Notes under the pieces: generated by a model
What the model saw: the letters and a program-made list of their open reading frames with translations, nothing else
Told to the model about the DNA's origin: nothing
Database searches by the model: none
Translations under genes and position numbers: made by a program
NCBI RefSeq assembly: GCF_900099965.1
Contig: NZ_FNDJ01000001.1
Span: 684,170-748,169, forward strand
Direction of reading: 5' to 3'
Length of the DNA stretch: 64,000 nt
Source of the DNA: Nonomuraea jiangxiensis
GTDB lineage: Bacteria; Actinomycetota; Actinomycetes; Streptosporangiales; Streptosporangiaceae
Shown: positions 1-8,167 of the stretch, piece after piece
Layout: each line of letters opens with the position of its first letter
How positions within the stretch are numbered: position 1 is the stretch's first letter

Positions 1-510
1 AGCCGGGCGGTCACCGATGAGGCGGGCGTCGCCAAGGGCGTTCTGCACCGGCACTTCGACGACTTCGACGCCTTCCTGGCCGAGCTGGTGCGGGCACGCA
101 TCGCCCGGCTCGACGGCCGGGCCGCCGAGCTGCGCGGCTCGGCGGGGACCGGCACCGTGGCCGGCAACCTCACCGCCGCGCTGCTCGACCTGTTCGATCC
201 CGTCGCCGTGGCGGTCGTCAGCCTCGTCATCTTCCGGGACGAGCTGCGCGCCCGCCTGCGCGAGGACCGGCCCGCGCCCGGCGTCCCGGTCCTGACGCAG
301 GCGGCGGGCATGATCACCGCCTACCTGGGCGAGGAGTGCGAGATGGGGCGCATCGCGGCCGACGCCGACGTGGACGCGCTCGCGCTCTCCCTGATCGGGG
401 GCGCACACCTGCTGTACGCCGACAGGGAGGCAGGCCCGCCGGAACCGGAGACCGTCGGCAAGCTCGTGCACGCGGTCATCGCCGACGTCGTACAGAGGCG
501 CCTGCTCTGA
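1..510 (+). CDS. TetR-family transcriptional regulator, 5' end cut by window
   Basis: The reading frame is open from base 1 and stops at 510, so the start lies outside the window. The first visible residues (AVTDEAGVAKGVLHRHFDDF) are the second half of a TetR N-terminal helix-turn-helix, including the recognition helix and the following H-x-H-F pattern. About 140 residues of helical ligand-binding domain follow, ending YRRL-type (VVQRRLL). Family knowledge makes this a one-component repressor; the ligand and targets cannot be told. Downstream is a repeat-rich non-coding stretch, so no operon partner is visible on the 3' side. Confidence 0.85.
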   Translation, partial: SRAVTDEAGVAKGVLHRHFDDFDAFLAELVRARIARLDGRAAELRGSAGTGTVAGNLTAALLDLFDPVAVAVVSLVIFRDELRARLREDRPAPGVPVLTQAAGMITAYLGEECEMGRIAADADVDALALSLIGGAHLLYADREAGPPEPETVGKLVHAVIADVVQRRLL

Positions 511-535
511 GGCCGGCGAGGCCGCGGCCCGGCGT

Positions 536-680
536 CGCCGTGGCGCGGAGGCCCTGTGGCGCGGTGGCTCGGTGGCGCCGTGGCTCGGTGGCGCGGCGGC
601 ACGGTGGCGCGGCGGCACGGTGGCGCGGCGGCACGGTGGCGCGGTGGCGCGGTGACCCGGCGGGGCGGTGACCCGGGGGG
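536..680. repeat. GC-rich short tandem repeat tract
   Basis: The tract is built from variants of GTGGCGCGG and GGCACGGT. A 16-bp unit (GGCGCGGCGGCACGGT) occurs three times in a row in its centre, followed by degenerate GTGACCCGGCGGG units. Several frames stay open across it only because it lacks A/T, and the encoded peptides are low-complexity Arg/Ala/Gly strings. It lies directly after the stop of the TetR gene. No protein is supported here. Confidence 0.75.
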
Positions 681-744
681 CCGTGGCCCGGCGGGGCCGG
701 CGGCGGATCGGTGTCCTGCCCGGGCTCCCAGCCGTTGAGTGCAG

Positions 745-961
745 GCCCCTGGCGGCGTGCCCATCCGGCTGATCGCGGGGGCCGAGGATCCGGCGCACAC
801 GCTAGCGGCCCGGGCGCGCGACGGTCGCACGGCTCTCCGGCTGGGGCGCGGATGCGGCCCTGGTGTGGCTCAGGGAGCTCGGGATCCAGGGCAACGGGCA
901 TTTGCTGGTCTCCGAGGACAACGAGCGCGCGGTGCTCGATGTCATCGCCGCGCAGAGCGAC
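745..961 (+). pseudogene. Decayed C-terminal remnant of an alpha/beta hydrolase
   Basis: Two pieces of a recognisable protein sit in different frames. Around 757-805 frame 1 reads VPIRLIAGAEDPAH, like the strand that carries the acid residue in alpha/beta hydrolases. Around 863-955 frame 2 reads LRELGIQGNGHLLVSEDN, like the C-terminal catalytic-histidine motif (GI-x-GNGH) of the same fold. The N-terminal two thirds, including the nucleophile elbow, are absent and a frameshift separates the pieces. The 42-bp tandem repeat begins about 20 bp after the remnant. The family assignment rests on motif resemblance only. Confidence 0.5.
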
Positions 962-981
962 ACGGTCGCCGGGATCGGCGC

Positions 982-1149
982 CACCCGTCCTGTGTCCGTG
1001 GCACCGTCCGTCCGGGGTCTGGCGCCGCCTGTCCTGGCCGTGGCACCGTCCGTCCGGGATCTGGTGCCGCCCGTCCTGGCCGTGGCATCGTCCGTCCGGG
1101 ATGGCGCCACTCGTCCTGTGTCCGTGGCATCGTCCGTCCTGGATGGGGC
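982..1149. repeat. Four tandem copies of a ~42-bp repeat
   Basis: The copies lie at 982-1025, 1026-1067, 1068-1107 and 1108-1149 (44, 42, 40 and 42 bp). All share the cores GTCCTG, CCGTGGCA(C/T)CGTCCGTCC and a GGAT/GGTCTGG tail. Copies 2 and 3 are nearly identical; copies 1 and 4 share the GTGTCCGTGG variant. The array sits between the hydrolase remnant and the 3' end of the XRE gene, and no frame through it resembles a protein family. It is a minisatellite-like array that could vary between strains. Confidence 0.8.
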
Positions 1150-1248
1150 GGCACCCGAGCGGGTCCTTCCAGTGGTGGCGGGTGACGAGACCGGTGGTCG
1201 AGGTGGTGGATCGGTGCTCTGGTGGGGCGGGCAAGGGGCTCGGTCGCG

Positions 1249-2028
1249 TCAGGGCATCCGGCTTCTGGGACGGTGGGCGGTGCCGGTGGGCGCGGGCAGG
1301 AGTTTGCCGAACGGGACGGCGCGCAGGGCCCGGAGGCGCTCGGCGGCGCCCGCGTGGCCGTGGTCGGCGGCGAGCCGGTAGTAGAACCTCGCGATGTCGC
1401 CCTTGGCCGGCCCTTCCTGCTCGTAGGCCTGGCCGTAGCCGAAGGCCTGGTCCGCCGCGAACTCGATCGGGCGCGGATCGCCCGCGAAGGCTTCGGCCTC
1501 GGGGTGGCGTCGCTGGACGGCCGTGTGGATCCAGTAGCGGGCCGCCGCGGAGTCGCCGGTCAGCACGTGGATGACGGCCAGGCGGTAGGCGGACTCGACG
1601 TCGCCGCCGCCCGCCCACCGGACCAGGCGCGCGACGGTCCTGTTGGTACGCCGCTCCGCCTCGTCGGCGGGCGTCTTGAAGAGGTCGTACGAGCCGGGGG
1701 CGTACGGCGGGGACGGCTCGTTCCTGGCGGCACGCCAGCGGGCCTGCCACTGGGCCACGGTGCCCAGGTCGTCCGTGGGCAGGCCGGTCAGCTCCGCGTG
1801 GCGACGACAGACCATCACGAAGGAGGCGACCAGCTTCCAGTCGGGCAGGCGTTCCCGCTTGCCGTTGAGGATGTCGTTGAGCGTGCTCTCGGGCAGTTCC
1901 TTGGGGATGCCCGGCGCGCGCGACAACACTTTCATCTCGGAATAGCTCGGCTGGCCGGCCGATTCCCGCAGCTCTATGAGCTCAGCAATGAAGGCGGATT
2001 GAGATCCTGCCCTGAAGGTTTCAGTCAT
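1249..2028 (-). CDS. XRE/HTH-type regulator with Sel1/TPR-like C-terminal region
   Basis: This 259-residue protein starts with a helix-turn-helix-like segment: PSYSEMKVLSRAPGIP followed by LPESTLNDILNGKRERLPDW, typical of actinobacterial XRE-like proteins that read 'R-xLP-xW'. The C-terminal half (about residues 125-240) has short A/G-rich helical pairs such as AYRLAVIHVLTGDSAAARYW and FYYRLAADHGHAGAAERL, resembling Sel1/TPR units. ATG at 2028 is the first start in a well-conserved-looking N-terminus. It is transcribed away from the small genes at 2417-2798. Function beyond putative DNA binding is unknown. Confidence 0.75.
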   Translation of the reverse strand: MTETFRAGSQSAFIAELIELRESAGQPSYSEMKVLSRAPGIPKELPESTLNDILNGKRERLPDWKLVASFVMVCRRHAELTGLPTDDLGTVAQWQARWRAARNEPSPPYAPGSYDLFKTPADEAERRTNRTVARLVRWAGGGDVESAYRLAVIHVLTGDSAAARYWIHTAVQRRHPEAEAFAGDPRPIEFAADQAFGYGQAYEQEGPAKGDIARFYYRLAADHGHAGAAERLRALRAVPFGKLLPAPTGTAHRPRSRMP

Positions 2029-2237
2029 CGTCCTTGATCACGGAGTCCAAAGGGTCGAAATCTTCTGGTGCCGTCATATTTCCAGAAAAGTTCTCACAGC
2101 TCGGGACACTTCCCGGATTCCATCTCATCCGGTTGCTGTGGCCACCTCAGGTGATCATCGCCCCATCAGTCCCAAGCGTAGCGCCCAGCGCAGTTTGATG
2201 AGATGAATTCGCTTTTGTCGCTATCGGCTGGCCTATA

Positions 2238-2265
2238 GCCGGATAAATCCGGATGGATCCGGATG
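2238..2265. repeat. ATCCGGATG direct repeats in gene-free upstream region
   Basis: The 388-bp stretch 2029-2416 between the divergent XRE gene and the small plus-strand genes is less GC-rich than its surroundings. It contains GCCGGATAA followed by two copies of ATCCGGATG (2247-2255 and 2257-2265), each holding the palindrome ATCCGGAT. Spaced 10 bp apart, these could be stacked operator half-sites, but no binding protein can be assigned. Nothing else coding is visible in 2029-2416. Confidence 0.35.
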
Positions 2266-2416
2266 ACCTCGGCGGGTCGCGGAGGTTTGCTTTCCCGCGA
2301 CCGGTATTCGGTGTCGTTCGGGTCCGTCCGAGCACGTGTGGACCGCTGGCCCGCCGCCTTCCCCAGGATGCAGGGTTGGCCGCGTTCGCCGCTGCCCTTC
2401 GGGAGGCCATCGCCCC

Positions 2417-2608
2417 ATGCCGTTACTCACGGCCCGCCCGTCAAGCATCGCGTACTGCGCCGACGCCGCCTGCCTGGCAGACGAGCAACTGCTGGTCACG
2501 CTCTTGACGACGTGGGTGCTCGCGACGGGACGCACCCCGCCCGCCGTACGCCCCGACGACCTGACCCCCGAAGAGCTCATCGACTTCTGGGCCGACGACC
2601 GTGTCTGA
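2417..2608 (+). CDS. Small hypothetical protein (63 aa)
   Basis: The start is ATG 2417, with GGGAGG at 2400-2405 as a ribosome binding site; the frame is open further upstream but the residues there look non-coding. The product reads MPLLTARPSSIAYCADAA, then a hydrophobic helix (EQLLVTLLTTWVLA), then an acidic tail with TPEELIDFWADDRV. The TPEEL-x-DFWADD ending is composition-typical of a real small protein. The next gene's GTG/ATG lies inside and just after its stop, implying translational coupling. No known family is recognised. Confidence 0.6.
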   Translation: MPLLTARPSSIAYCADAACLADEQLLVTLLTTWVLATGRTPPAVRPDDLTPEELIDFWADDRV

Positions 2609-2621
2609 AGAAAGAGGACCG

Positions 2622-2798
2622 ATGTTCACCACCTGTCAGCTGCTCACGCTCACCGTGACGATCACGATCGCCGCGATCACGTGCGCGCTCCTCCTGGCCA
2701 CCGGCGCGGAATGGCCGGGCGCCCTGCTCGGCGCCGGCGGTGCGGGCGGCGCCACGCTGGCGACCCTGCCCAAATTGCTGAACCGGCGCGAACCGTAG
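2622..2798 (+). CDS. Small membrane protein (58 aa)
   Basis: ATG 2622 follows AAAGAGGA at 2611-2618. The peptide has a strong transmembrane helix near the N-terminus (LLTLTVTITIAAITCALLLA) and a second Gly/Ala-rich hydrophobic stretch (about residues 30-48), ending in a basic KLLNRREP tail. It begins 13 bp after the stop of the 63-aa gene, so the two are probably co-transcribed, and the methyltransferase at 2880 follows 81 bp later. Function is unknown. An upstream GTG at 2601 would add seven residues. Confidence 0.6.
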   Translation: MFTTCQLLTLTVTITIAAITCALLLATGAEWPGALLGAGGAGGATLATLPKLLNRREP

Positions 2799-2879
2799 CC
2801 GCCCCATGCGCCCCACACCTACAATCAGCGGGCAAAAGATCCACATCTACCCGAATTAACCACGACCAGAGGCGGCTAC

Positions 2880-3701
2880 ATGAGCGGCAACGTCCCTGCC
2901 GGGATCAACCCGGACATCCCCAACGTCGCCCGCATGTACGACTACTACCTGGGTGGACGCGACAATTTCGCCTCGGACCGCGCGGCGGCCGAGAAGATCA
3001 TCGAGCTCGGACGGCAGATGGGCAACGACGCCCGCGAGATCGCCCGCGCGAACCGGGCCTTCCTCGGCCGGGCCGTGGGCAGCCTCGCCGCCACCGGGAT
3101 ACGCCAGTTCCTCGACATCGGCGCCGGGCTGCCCACCCAGGACAACGTGCACCAGGTGGCCAAGCGGCACGCCACCGACAGCCGCGTGGCCTACGTGGAC
3201 AACGACCCGGTCGTGCTCAACCACGCCCGCGCCCTGCTGGCCAGGGATTCCGACGTCATCACCGTCGAAGGCGACCTCAGGGACGCCGACGCCATCTTCG
3301 ACAACCCGGACATCACCTCGCATCTGGACTTCAGCCGGCCGATCGCGGTGCTGCTCGTCGCCATCCTCCACTTCGTCCCGGACAACGACGAGGCCGCGGG
3401 GATCGTCGGCCAGGTCAAGAAGCGGCTGCGCCCGGGCGACTACCTGGTGCTGTCGCATGTGTCGGCGGGCACCACGACGCAGCGGGACGCGCAGGAGGGG
3501 CAGCGCGTCTATTCCGCCACGACCTCCGGCGGGATCGCCCACCGCGGATATGCCGAGATCTTCCCGTATTTCGATGGCCTGGAGCTGCTGCCTCCCGGCC
3601 TGGTGCCCGTCGCCGACTGGAAGCCGGCCGTCCCGCCGGGCCCGGACACGGACTTCGACAGGCCGGGCATCCTCGGGGCCGTGGCCAGGGTGCCCGGGTA
3701 G
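2880..3701 (+). CDS. Methyltransf_19 (DUF574) SAM-dependent methyltransferase
   Basis: The 273-residue protein opens with NPDIPNVARMYDYYLGGRDNFASDR, the signature N-terminus of the Methyltransf_19 family (S-adenosylmethionine-dependent methyltransferases expanded in Streptomyces and Streptosporangiales). The SAM-binding loop is FLDIGAGLPTQDNVHQVA at about residues 78-95, with the acidic motif VAYVDNDPVVL near residue 104. The substrate of these enzymes is not established. ATG at 2880 is chosen because the family motif begins right after it. A paralogue of the same family lies at 37553-38356 on the other strand. Confidence 0.85.
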   Translation: MSGNVPAGINPDIPNVARMYDYYLGGRDNFASDRAAAEKIIELGRQMGNDAREIARANRAFLGRAVGSLAATGIRQFLDIGAGLPTQDNVHQVAKRHATDSRVAYVDNDPVVLNHARALLARDSDVITVEGDLRDADAIFDNPDITSHLDFSRPIAVLLVAILHFVPDNDEAAGIVGQVKKRLRPGDYLVLSHVSAGTTTQRDAQEGQRVYSATTSGGIAHRGYAEIFPYFDGLELLPPGLVPVADWKPAVPPGPDTDFDRPGILGAVARVPG

Positions 3702-3708
3702 CGGGCCC

Positions 3709-4344
3709 TCAGAGGGCGGCGAGGAGCTGCCGCATGCGGGTGATCTCGATGCGCTGGTCGGAGTCGACATGGGTGGCGAACTGGTCGATCTCCGGCTCCA
3801 TGCCGCCCTTCTCGGTGTACAGCTGCTCCACCATCCGCAGCGCCCCGGTGTGGTGCTGGATCATGTACTGGTAGAAGAGCCGGTCGAACTGCTCGCCCTT
3901 GGCCGCGCGCAGCTCGGCGAGCTGGGCCTCGGTGAGCATGCCGGGCATGAGCGCGCCGCCGCTGTGAGCGTGCCCGGAGTCCACGCTGGGCACCTGCTGC
4001 ATGCGCTCGCGTAGCCAGTTGACCATCAGGTCCATCTCGTCCCGCTGCGAGACCTCGATGCGCTTGGCGAACCGCGGCAGACCCGTGCTCTCGGTGCGCC
4101 CGGCGACCAGGCCGGTCATCTCCAGCGCCTGCGCGTGGTGGCGGATCATCCCCTGCATGAACCGTACGTCCGCGTCCGTGTAGTCGGTGTCGGGCGGCTG
4201 CACCTGGTCCAGCGGCAGCACCTGGCCGGTCTCACCAGGCCGTCCCGGCTGTACGACGGTCACCGAGGACCGGTCATCGGAGCACCCGGTGAGTACGGCG
4301 GCGCCGATCAGCAGCGAGGGAACGAGAAAGCGTAACCACGACAT
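3709..4344 (-). CDS. DUF305 family lipoprotein
   Basis: The 211-residue precursor has a lipoprotein signal peptide with lipobox LTGC (C21), so it should be anchored to the outer face of the membrane. The DUF305 domain shows both hallmark His/Met helices: DVRFMQGMIRHHAQALEM and YQYMIQHHTGALRM. DUF305 proteins are ferritin-like four-helix proteins, some linked to copper or redox stress; a metal role is inferred only from the family. It converges on the methyltransferase (7 bp gap) and diverges from the LVIVD gene across 204 bp. Confidence 0.85.
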   Translation of the reverse strand: MSWLRFLVPSLLIGAAVLTGCSDDRSSVTVVQPGRPGETGQVLPLDQVQPPDTDYTDADVRFMQGMIRHHAQALEMTGLVAGRTESTGLPRFAKRIEVSQRDEMDLMVNWLRERMQQVPSVDSGHAHSGGALMPGMLTEAQLAELRAAKGEQFDRLFYQYMIQHHTGALRMVEQLYTEKGGMEPEIDQFATHVDSDQRIEITRMRQLLAAL

Positions 4345-4548
4345 AAAGGACGCTCACTTCGAAAATGCTAGAAACCGGACATATCGGGAAGGGCGGACGT
4401 GATATAGCACATCTCACCAAATTACTTTAGTGTCCGCATAACCGTCGTGCCGCATACCGGCGCTCCGAGTCGGCACTCGGACCTGTCCGGGGTCGTGGCA
4501 CGCGCGTTGGGTCACGCCAGGAACACCAGAAAAGGAGGGGTGCGACCC

Positions 4549-6354
4549 ATGCAGGAGATCAGTACGGTACGACGTCGTACCGGGTTGCGCAGCTTAGTTT
4601 TGATCGCCGCGGGGGTGATCTTAGCCGCCCTGCTGCCGACCACCGCCGCGTCGGCCGACCCGGCCGCGCCGGGGACGGACCCGCGGGTCGGGCTCGGAGC
4701 CGGATGGCTCGACGCCCAGCAGGCCGCCAACGGGCTCAAGCTCGTCGCCCACCAGGACCGGCCGGAGGGTTTCTTCCAGCCGGACAATCCGGGCAACCTC
4801 GCATTCGCGAACTCCGACCTCGCGTTCAGCGGTAAGTACGCGTTCGTCGGGAACTTCAACGGCTTCAACATCTACGACATCTCCAAGCCGTCCCAGCCGG
4901 CCCTGAAGACCTCCGTGGTCTGCCCGGGCGGCCAGGGCGACATGTCGGTGTACGGGAACCTGCTGTTCATGTCGGTCGAGGAGACCCGGGGCCGGCTCGA
5001 CTGCGGCACCCAGGGCGCTCCCGGCACCGTGAACCCGGAGCGCTTCCGCGGCGTCCGGATCTTCGACGTGAGCAACATCGCCCAGCCGGTGCAGGTGGCC
5101 GCGGTGCAGACCTGCCGCGGCTCGCACACGCACAGCGTGGTGACCAGCAAGAAGGACAAGGAGAACGTCTACATCTACGTCTCCGGCACCGCCGGGGTAC
5201 GGAGCGGCCAGGAGCTGACCGGCTGCGCGAACGCGCCGGCGACCGACCCGGCCACCGCTTTGTGGCGGATCGACATCATCAAGGTTCCGCTGGCCGCCCC
5301 GCAGAACGCGGCCATCGTCAGCCAGCCGCGCCTGTTCACCGACCCGGCCACCGGCGCGATCAACGGTCTGCAGAACACCCCGCCCGCGCCGACGCACCCG
5401 TCCGGCGGCAACTGGTCGCCGCAGCCGGTCACCAACCACTGCCACGACCTCACCGCCTTCCCGGCGAAGAACCTGGTCGCGGGTGCCTGCGCCGGCAACG
5501 GCATCCTGATCGACACCACTGACCCGGTCAACCCGGTCCGGCTGGACGAGGTCACCGACCCCAACTTCGCCTACTGGCACTCGGCGACGCTGAGCAACGA
5601 CGGGACGAAGGTCGTCTTCACCGACGAGTGGGGCGGTGGCACCGGCGCGCGCTGCCGGAACACCGACGAGCCGTCGTGGGGCGCGGACGCCATCTTCGAC
5701 ATCGTCGACGGCAAGATGGAGTTCCGCAGCTACTACAAGATGCCCGCGGTCCAGACCACCACGGAAAACTGCGTCGCCCACAACGGGTCGCTGATTCCGG
5801 TGCCCGGACGGGACATCATGGTCCAGGCGTGGTACCAGGGTGGCGTGTCGGCGTTCGACTTCACCGACTCGGCCCACCCGAAGGAGATCGCCTTCTTCGA
5901 CCGCGGCCCGATCAACGCCGCCCAGCTGGTGACCGGCGGTCTCTGGTCCGCGTACTACTACAACGGCAACATCTACGGCTCGGAGATCGCTCGCGGTCTG
6001 GACGTCTTCGAGCTGACGCCGACCGAGGACCTGGCCAAGCCGGAGATCGCCGCCGCGGCGAAGGTCAAGTCCGACCTGTTCAACGCCCAGCACCAGCCGC
6101 AGGTGACGCACCAGCCCAGCTTCGAGGTGGTCCGGTCGTACCAGGTGCAGACCGAGCGGGCAGGCACGATGAAGAAGGGCACCGCCATCGCGGTGGACAA
6201 GCTCATCGACTCGGCCGAGCGCATGGTCGACCGGCGGCTTGAGCGGGTGGCCGCGATCGAGCTGCGTACCGCCGCCAAGCTGCTCAGGACGTCTGACCCG
6301 GCTCAGCGCGCCTTCGCCGGCGCGCTCAACGACCTGGCCGGAGCCCTGGACTAG
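4549..6354 (+). CDS. Secreted LVIVD-repeat protein
   Basis: ATG 4549 has AAAGGAGGGG at 4531-4540. A Sec signal peptide (RSLVLIAAGVILAALLPTTAASA) precedes the mature protein. Repeats of the LVIVD type are visible, for example FNIYDISKPSQPAL and VRIFDVSNIAQPVQV, consistent with a beta-propeller-like extracellular protein. The last ~110 residues are a helical, Ala/Lys/Arg-rich extension absent from the paralogue at 27100. GTG 4540 is an alternative in-frame start. The biochemical role of LVIVD proteins is not established. A strong hairpin terminator follows. Confidence 0.8.
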   Translation: MQEISTVRRRTGLRSLVLIAAGVILAALLPTTAASADPAAPGTDPRVGLGAGWLDAQQAANGLKLVAHQDRPEGFFQPDNPGNLAFANSDLAFSGKYAFVGNFNGFNIYDISKPSQPALKTSVVCPGGQGDMSVYGNLLFMSVEETRGRLDCGTQGAPGTVNPERFRGVRIFDVSNIAQPVQVAAVQTCRGSHTHSVVTSKKDKENVYIYVSGTAGVRSGQELTGCANAPATDPATALWRIDIIKVPLAAPQNAAIVSQPRLFTDPATGAINGLQNTPPAPTHPSGGNWSPQPVTNHCHDLTAFPAKNLVAGACAGNGILIDTTDPVNPVRLDEVTDPNFAYWHSATLSNDGTKVVFTDEWGGGTGARCRNTDEPSWGADAIFDIVDGKMEFRSYYKMPAVQTTTENCVAHNGSLIPVPGRDIMVQAWYQGGVSAFDFTDSAHPKEIAFFDRGPINAAQLVTGGLWSAYYYNGNIYGSEIARGLDVFELTPTEDLAKPEIAAAAKVKSDLFNAQHQPQVTHQPSFEVVRSYQVQTERAGTMKKGTAIAVDKLIDSAERMVDRRLERVAAIELRTAAKLLRTSDPAQRAFAGALNDLAGALD

Positions 6355-6371
6355 CGACCGTACGACGCCAC

Positions 6372-6403
6372 GAGGGGGCGCTCCCGGCCGGGGGCGCCCC
6401 CTC
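6372..6403 (+). terminator. Hairpin terminator after LVIVD gene
   Basis: GAGGGGGCGC (6372-6381) pairs perfectly with GCGCCCCCTC (6394-6403) around a 12-nt GC-rich loop, beginning 18 bp after the LVIVD stop codon. No U-tract follows, which is usual for actinobacterial terminators. Confidence 0.75.
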
Positions 6404-6463
6404 CGCGCGTCCTGGCCTCCGGCGCGTGACCCGAGCGAGTCCCGCACGCGCCACACTGGGAGG

Positions 6464-7024
6464 ATGCCCAGACGTCCGTTACTCGCGCTGCTGGCGCTGA
6501 TCACGTTGTCCGGCTGCGGCTCCGGCTCGGCGCTGAGCCAGGCCGCGATCGACCAGGCCGCCCGGCAGGGCGTGGCGCCCGACCTGATGTACGTGGTGGA
6601 CCTGCCCGGATACGAGCTGGCCGAGCAGTCGGTGGGGGCGGTCAACGAGGAGGGGTTCGGTGCCGTCTACACCGCGGCCGGCGGCAAGCAGGTGGAGCTG
6701 CGGGTGGATCGACCGCCGTACAAGTGCGTCGGCACCTGCGAGCGGGACGGCGACGGCTGGTACACCGAGCACGAGGACCGGCAGGAATACGTGGCGGTGC
6801 GCACCGACCATTACGTCCGCCTGGTGGCTCCGGCCGGGCAGGTGGACCGGGCGGTGCTGAAGGAGGCGGCGGAGGGCGCCCGCCCGGCCGTCGGCGACGG
6901 GACGCCCGCTCCTGACGAGCGCGGCGACGGGACGCCCGCTCCGCCGCGGAGCCCGGTCGAGCGCGGCGACCTGCCGGAGAACGGCGACGGCGCCCCCATC
7001 CAGCCCACCGGCGCCGGCGGCTGA
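6464..7024 (+). CDS. Lipoprotein of unknown function
   Basis: The 186-residue product begins MPRRPLLALLALITLSGCGS, a lipoprotein signal with lipobox LSGC. The mature part has a small alpha/beta-looking region with two close cysteines (YKCVGTCERDGDGWYTE, about residues 85-100), then a Pro/Asp/Gly-rich tail with a repeated GDGTPAPDERGDGTPAP. GGGAGG is immediately adjacent to ATG 6464, leaving too little spacing for ordinary initiation, so a short-leader or leaderless transcript is possible. No known family is recognised. Confidence 0.7.
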   Translation: MPRRPLLALLALITLSGCGSGSALSQAAIDQAARQGVAPDLMYVVDLPGYELAEQSVGAVNEEGFGAVYTAAGGKQVELRVDRPPYKCVGTCERDGDGWYTEHEDRQEYVAVRTDHYVRLVAPAGQVDRAVLKEAAEGARPAVGDGTPAPDERGDGTPAPPRSPVERGDLPENGDGAPIQPTGAGG

Positions 7025-7077
7025 AACCGGCGACCCAGGCGAGGACGACGCGCCCGCGGCCGGGGCGGGGGTTTCAG
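7021..7077. terminator. Inverted repeat between convergent genes
   Basis: CTGAAACC (7021-7028) and GGTTTCAG (7070-7077) are perfect inverted repeats whose ends contain the two opposing TGA stop codons of the lipoprotein and the aldo/keto reductase genes. The 41-nt interior is GC-rich. It may act as a weak bidirectional terminator; the long loop makes this uncertain. Confidence 0.4.
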
Positions 7078-8006
7078 TCGTCGAGGGTGGACACCGGGGT
7101 GCCCAGCGCGTCTAGCGCGGCCCAGAACTCCTCCTGGACGGTGGTCGCGTACAGGATTTGCAGCTGGCCGAGGCGTTCCGGCCGGTTGACGCCGACGATG
7201 GTCGAGTGCACCAGCGGGTTGCGGAGCGAGAACCACAGCGCCACGGCGGGTAGCGTGAGCCCCCACTCCTCGCAGAGCCGCCGGACGCGATCCACCCACG
7301 CCAGCAGCTCCGGCGGGCTCGTCCGGTAGGCGTAGCGGTCGCCCCGCCCGGCCAGCAGCCCGCCGCCGAAGGGCGCGGCGTTGAAGACCCCCATGCCGAG
7401 CTCGGTCGCCTGCTCGATGAGTGCTTCGGCGCGGCGGTCGACCAGGGTGTAGCGATTGTGGGTGAGCAGGACGTCGAACACGCCGGCGGCCACGTATCTC
7501 GTCATCATCGTGACCTCCCCTGCGGCGATGCCGATCGCGTCCACCAGCCCCTGGTCGCGCAGCTCGGTCAGGCCGCGGACGGCGCCGCCGGGGCCGAAGG
7601 CCTCCTCGACGGTGATGGTGTACGGGTCGTGCAGGTGGAGCAGCGGCAGGCGGTCGAGCCCGAGGCGGCCGGTGCTCTCCTCGAACGACCTCCAGACGCG
7701 GTCCCGGTCGAACCGCCCGGTGTCCGGGTCGGCGTCGACCTTCGTCACGATCTCCCGGTCCGCCGGCAGGCCGTGCGCGGCGATCGCCTGCCCCAGGGCG
7801 GTCTCGCTGCGGCCCTGGGCGTAGTTGTTGGAGGTGTCGATCACGGTGAAGGGGCCGGTGAGCAGCATCGCGGCCAGCTCGACCGGGTCGGCACCCGAAC
7901 CGGCCGCCGGGTTGCCGAGCGAGGACGTGCCCAGGCTGATCGGGCTCACGCGCAGAGCCGTGCCTCCCAGGGTCCGCAGGCTGGTGGACGGCGCGGAGTC
8001 GGTCAT
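7074..8006 (-). CDS. Aldo/keto reductase
   Basis: The 310-residue enzyme starts at ATG 8006 (AGGAAAGG upstream); a longer open frame exists but its residues look non-coding. Family features are the strand-1 region LRVSPISLGTSSLG, FTVIDTSNNYAQGRSE with catalytic Asp and Tyr, a VTKVD lysine strand, and the late STIVGVNRPERL segment that binds the NADPH phosphate. The reaction should be NAD(P)H-dependent carbonyl reduction or alcohol oxidation; the substrate is unknown. It is divergent from a TetR gene across a palindromic operator, so it is probably controlled by that regulator. Confidence 0.85.
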   Translation of the reverse strand: MTDSAPSTSLRTLGGTALRVSPISLGTSSLGNPAAGSGADPVELAAMLLTGPFTVIDTSNNYAQGRSETALGQAIAAHGLPADREIVTKVDADPDTGRFDRDRVWRSFEESTGRLGLDRLPLLHLHDPYTITVEEAFGPGGAVRGLTELRDQGLVDAIGIAAGEVTMMTRYVAAGVFDVLLTHNRYTLVDRRAEALIEQATELGMGVFNAAPFGGGLLAGRGDRYAYRTSPPELLAWVDRVRRLCEEWGLTLPAVALWFSLRNPLVHSTIVGVNRPERLGQLQILYATTVQEEFWAALDALGTPVSTLDD

Positions 8007-8111
8007 GAAGTGCCTTTCCTTGGATGCGAGCCGGCCCGACGAGCATGCCGGGCGACCGCGCGGCGGGCAAATCACCCTCGGAGGACAAGCTCGGACCAGT
8101 CCGCTCGCATT

Positions 8112-8132
8112 GCTTGTCATTTAGTGACATGC
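8112..8132. promoter_or_regulatory. Probable TetR operator between divergent genes
   Basis: GCTTGTCA and TGACATGC form a 21-bp near-perfect palindrome with a 5-bp TTTAG spacer, 105 bp upstream of the aldo/keto reductase start and 36 bp upstream of the TetR start. Position and symmetry fit an autoregulatory TetR-family operator. No experimental support is visible. Confidence 0.5.
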
Positions 8133-8167
8133 TGTCGTTTGAGGACGGAAGGGGTGTCAGCGCGGTC

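Noticed and set aside
982..1149. Possible CRISPR array
   Set aside because: The repeats are directly contiguous without unique spacers and vary in length, so it is a plain tandem repeat.
476..1750. Long minus-strand open frame across the repeat tracts and into the XRE gene
   Set aside because: It is kept open by GC-rich repeats, its residues are low-complexity Arg/Pro/Gly, and it overlaps the well-supported XRE gene in another frame.
4621..6645. 674-codon minus-strand frame opposite the LVIVD gene
   Set aside because: It is antisense to a gene with signal peptide and family repeats; composition is the mirror of high-GC codon bias and no family is recognisable.
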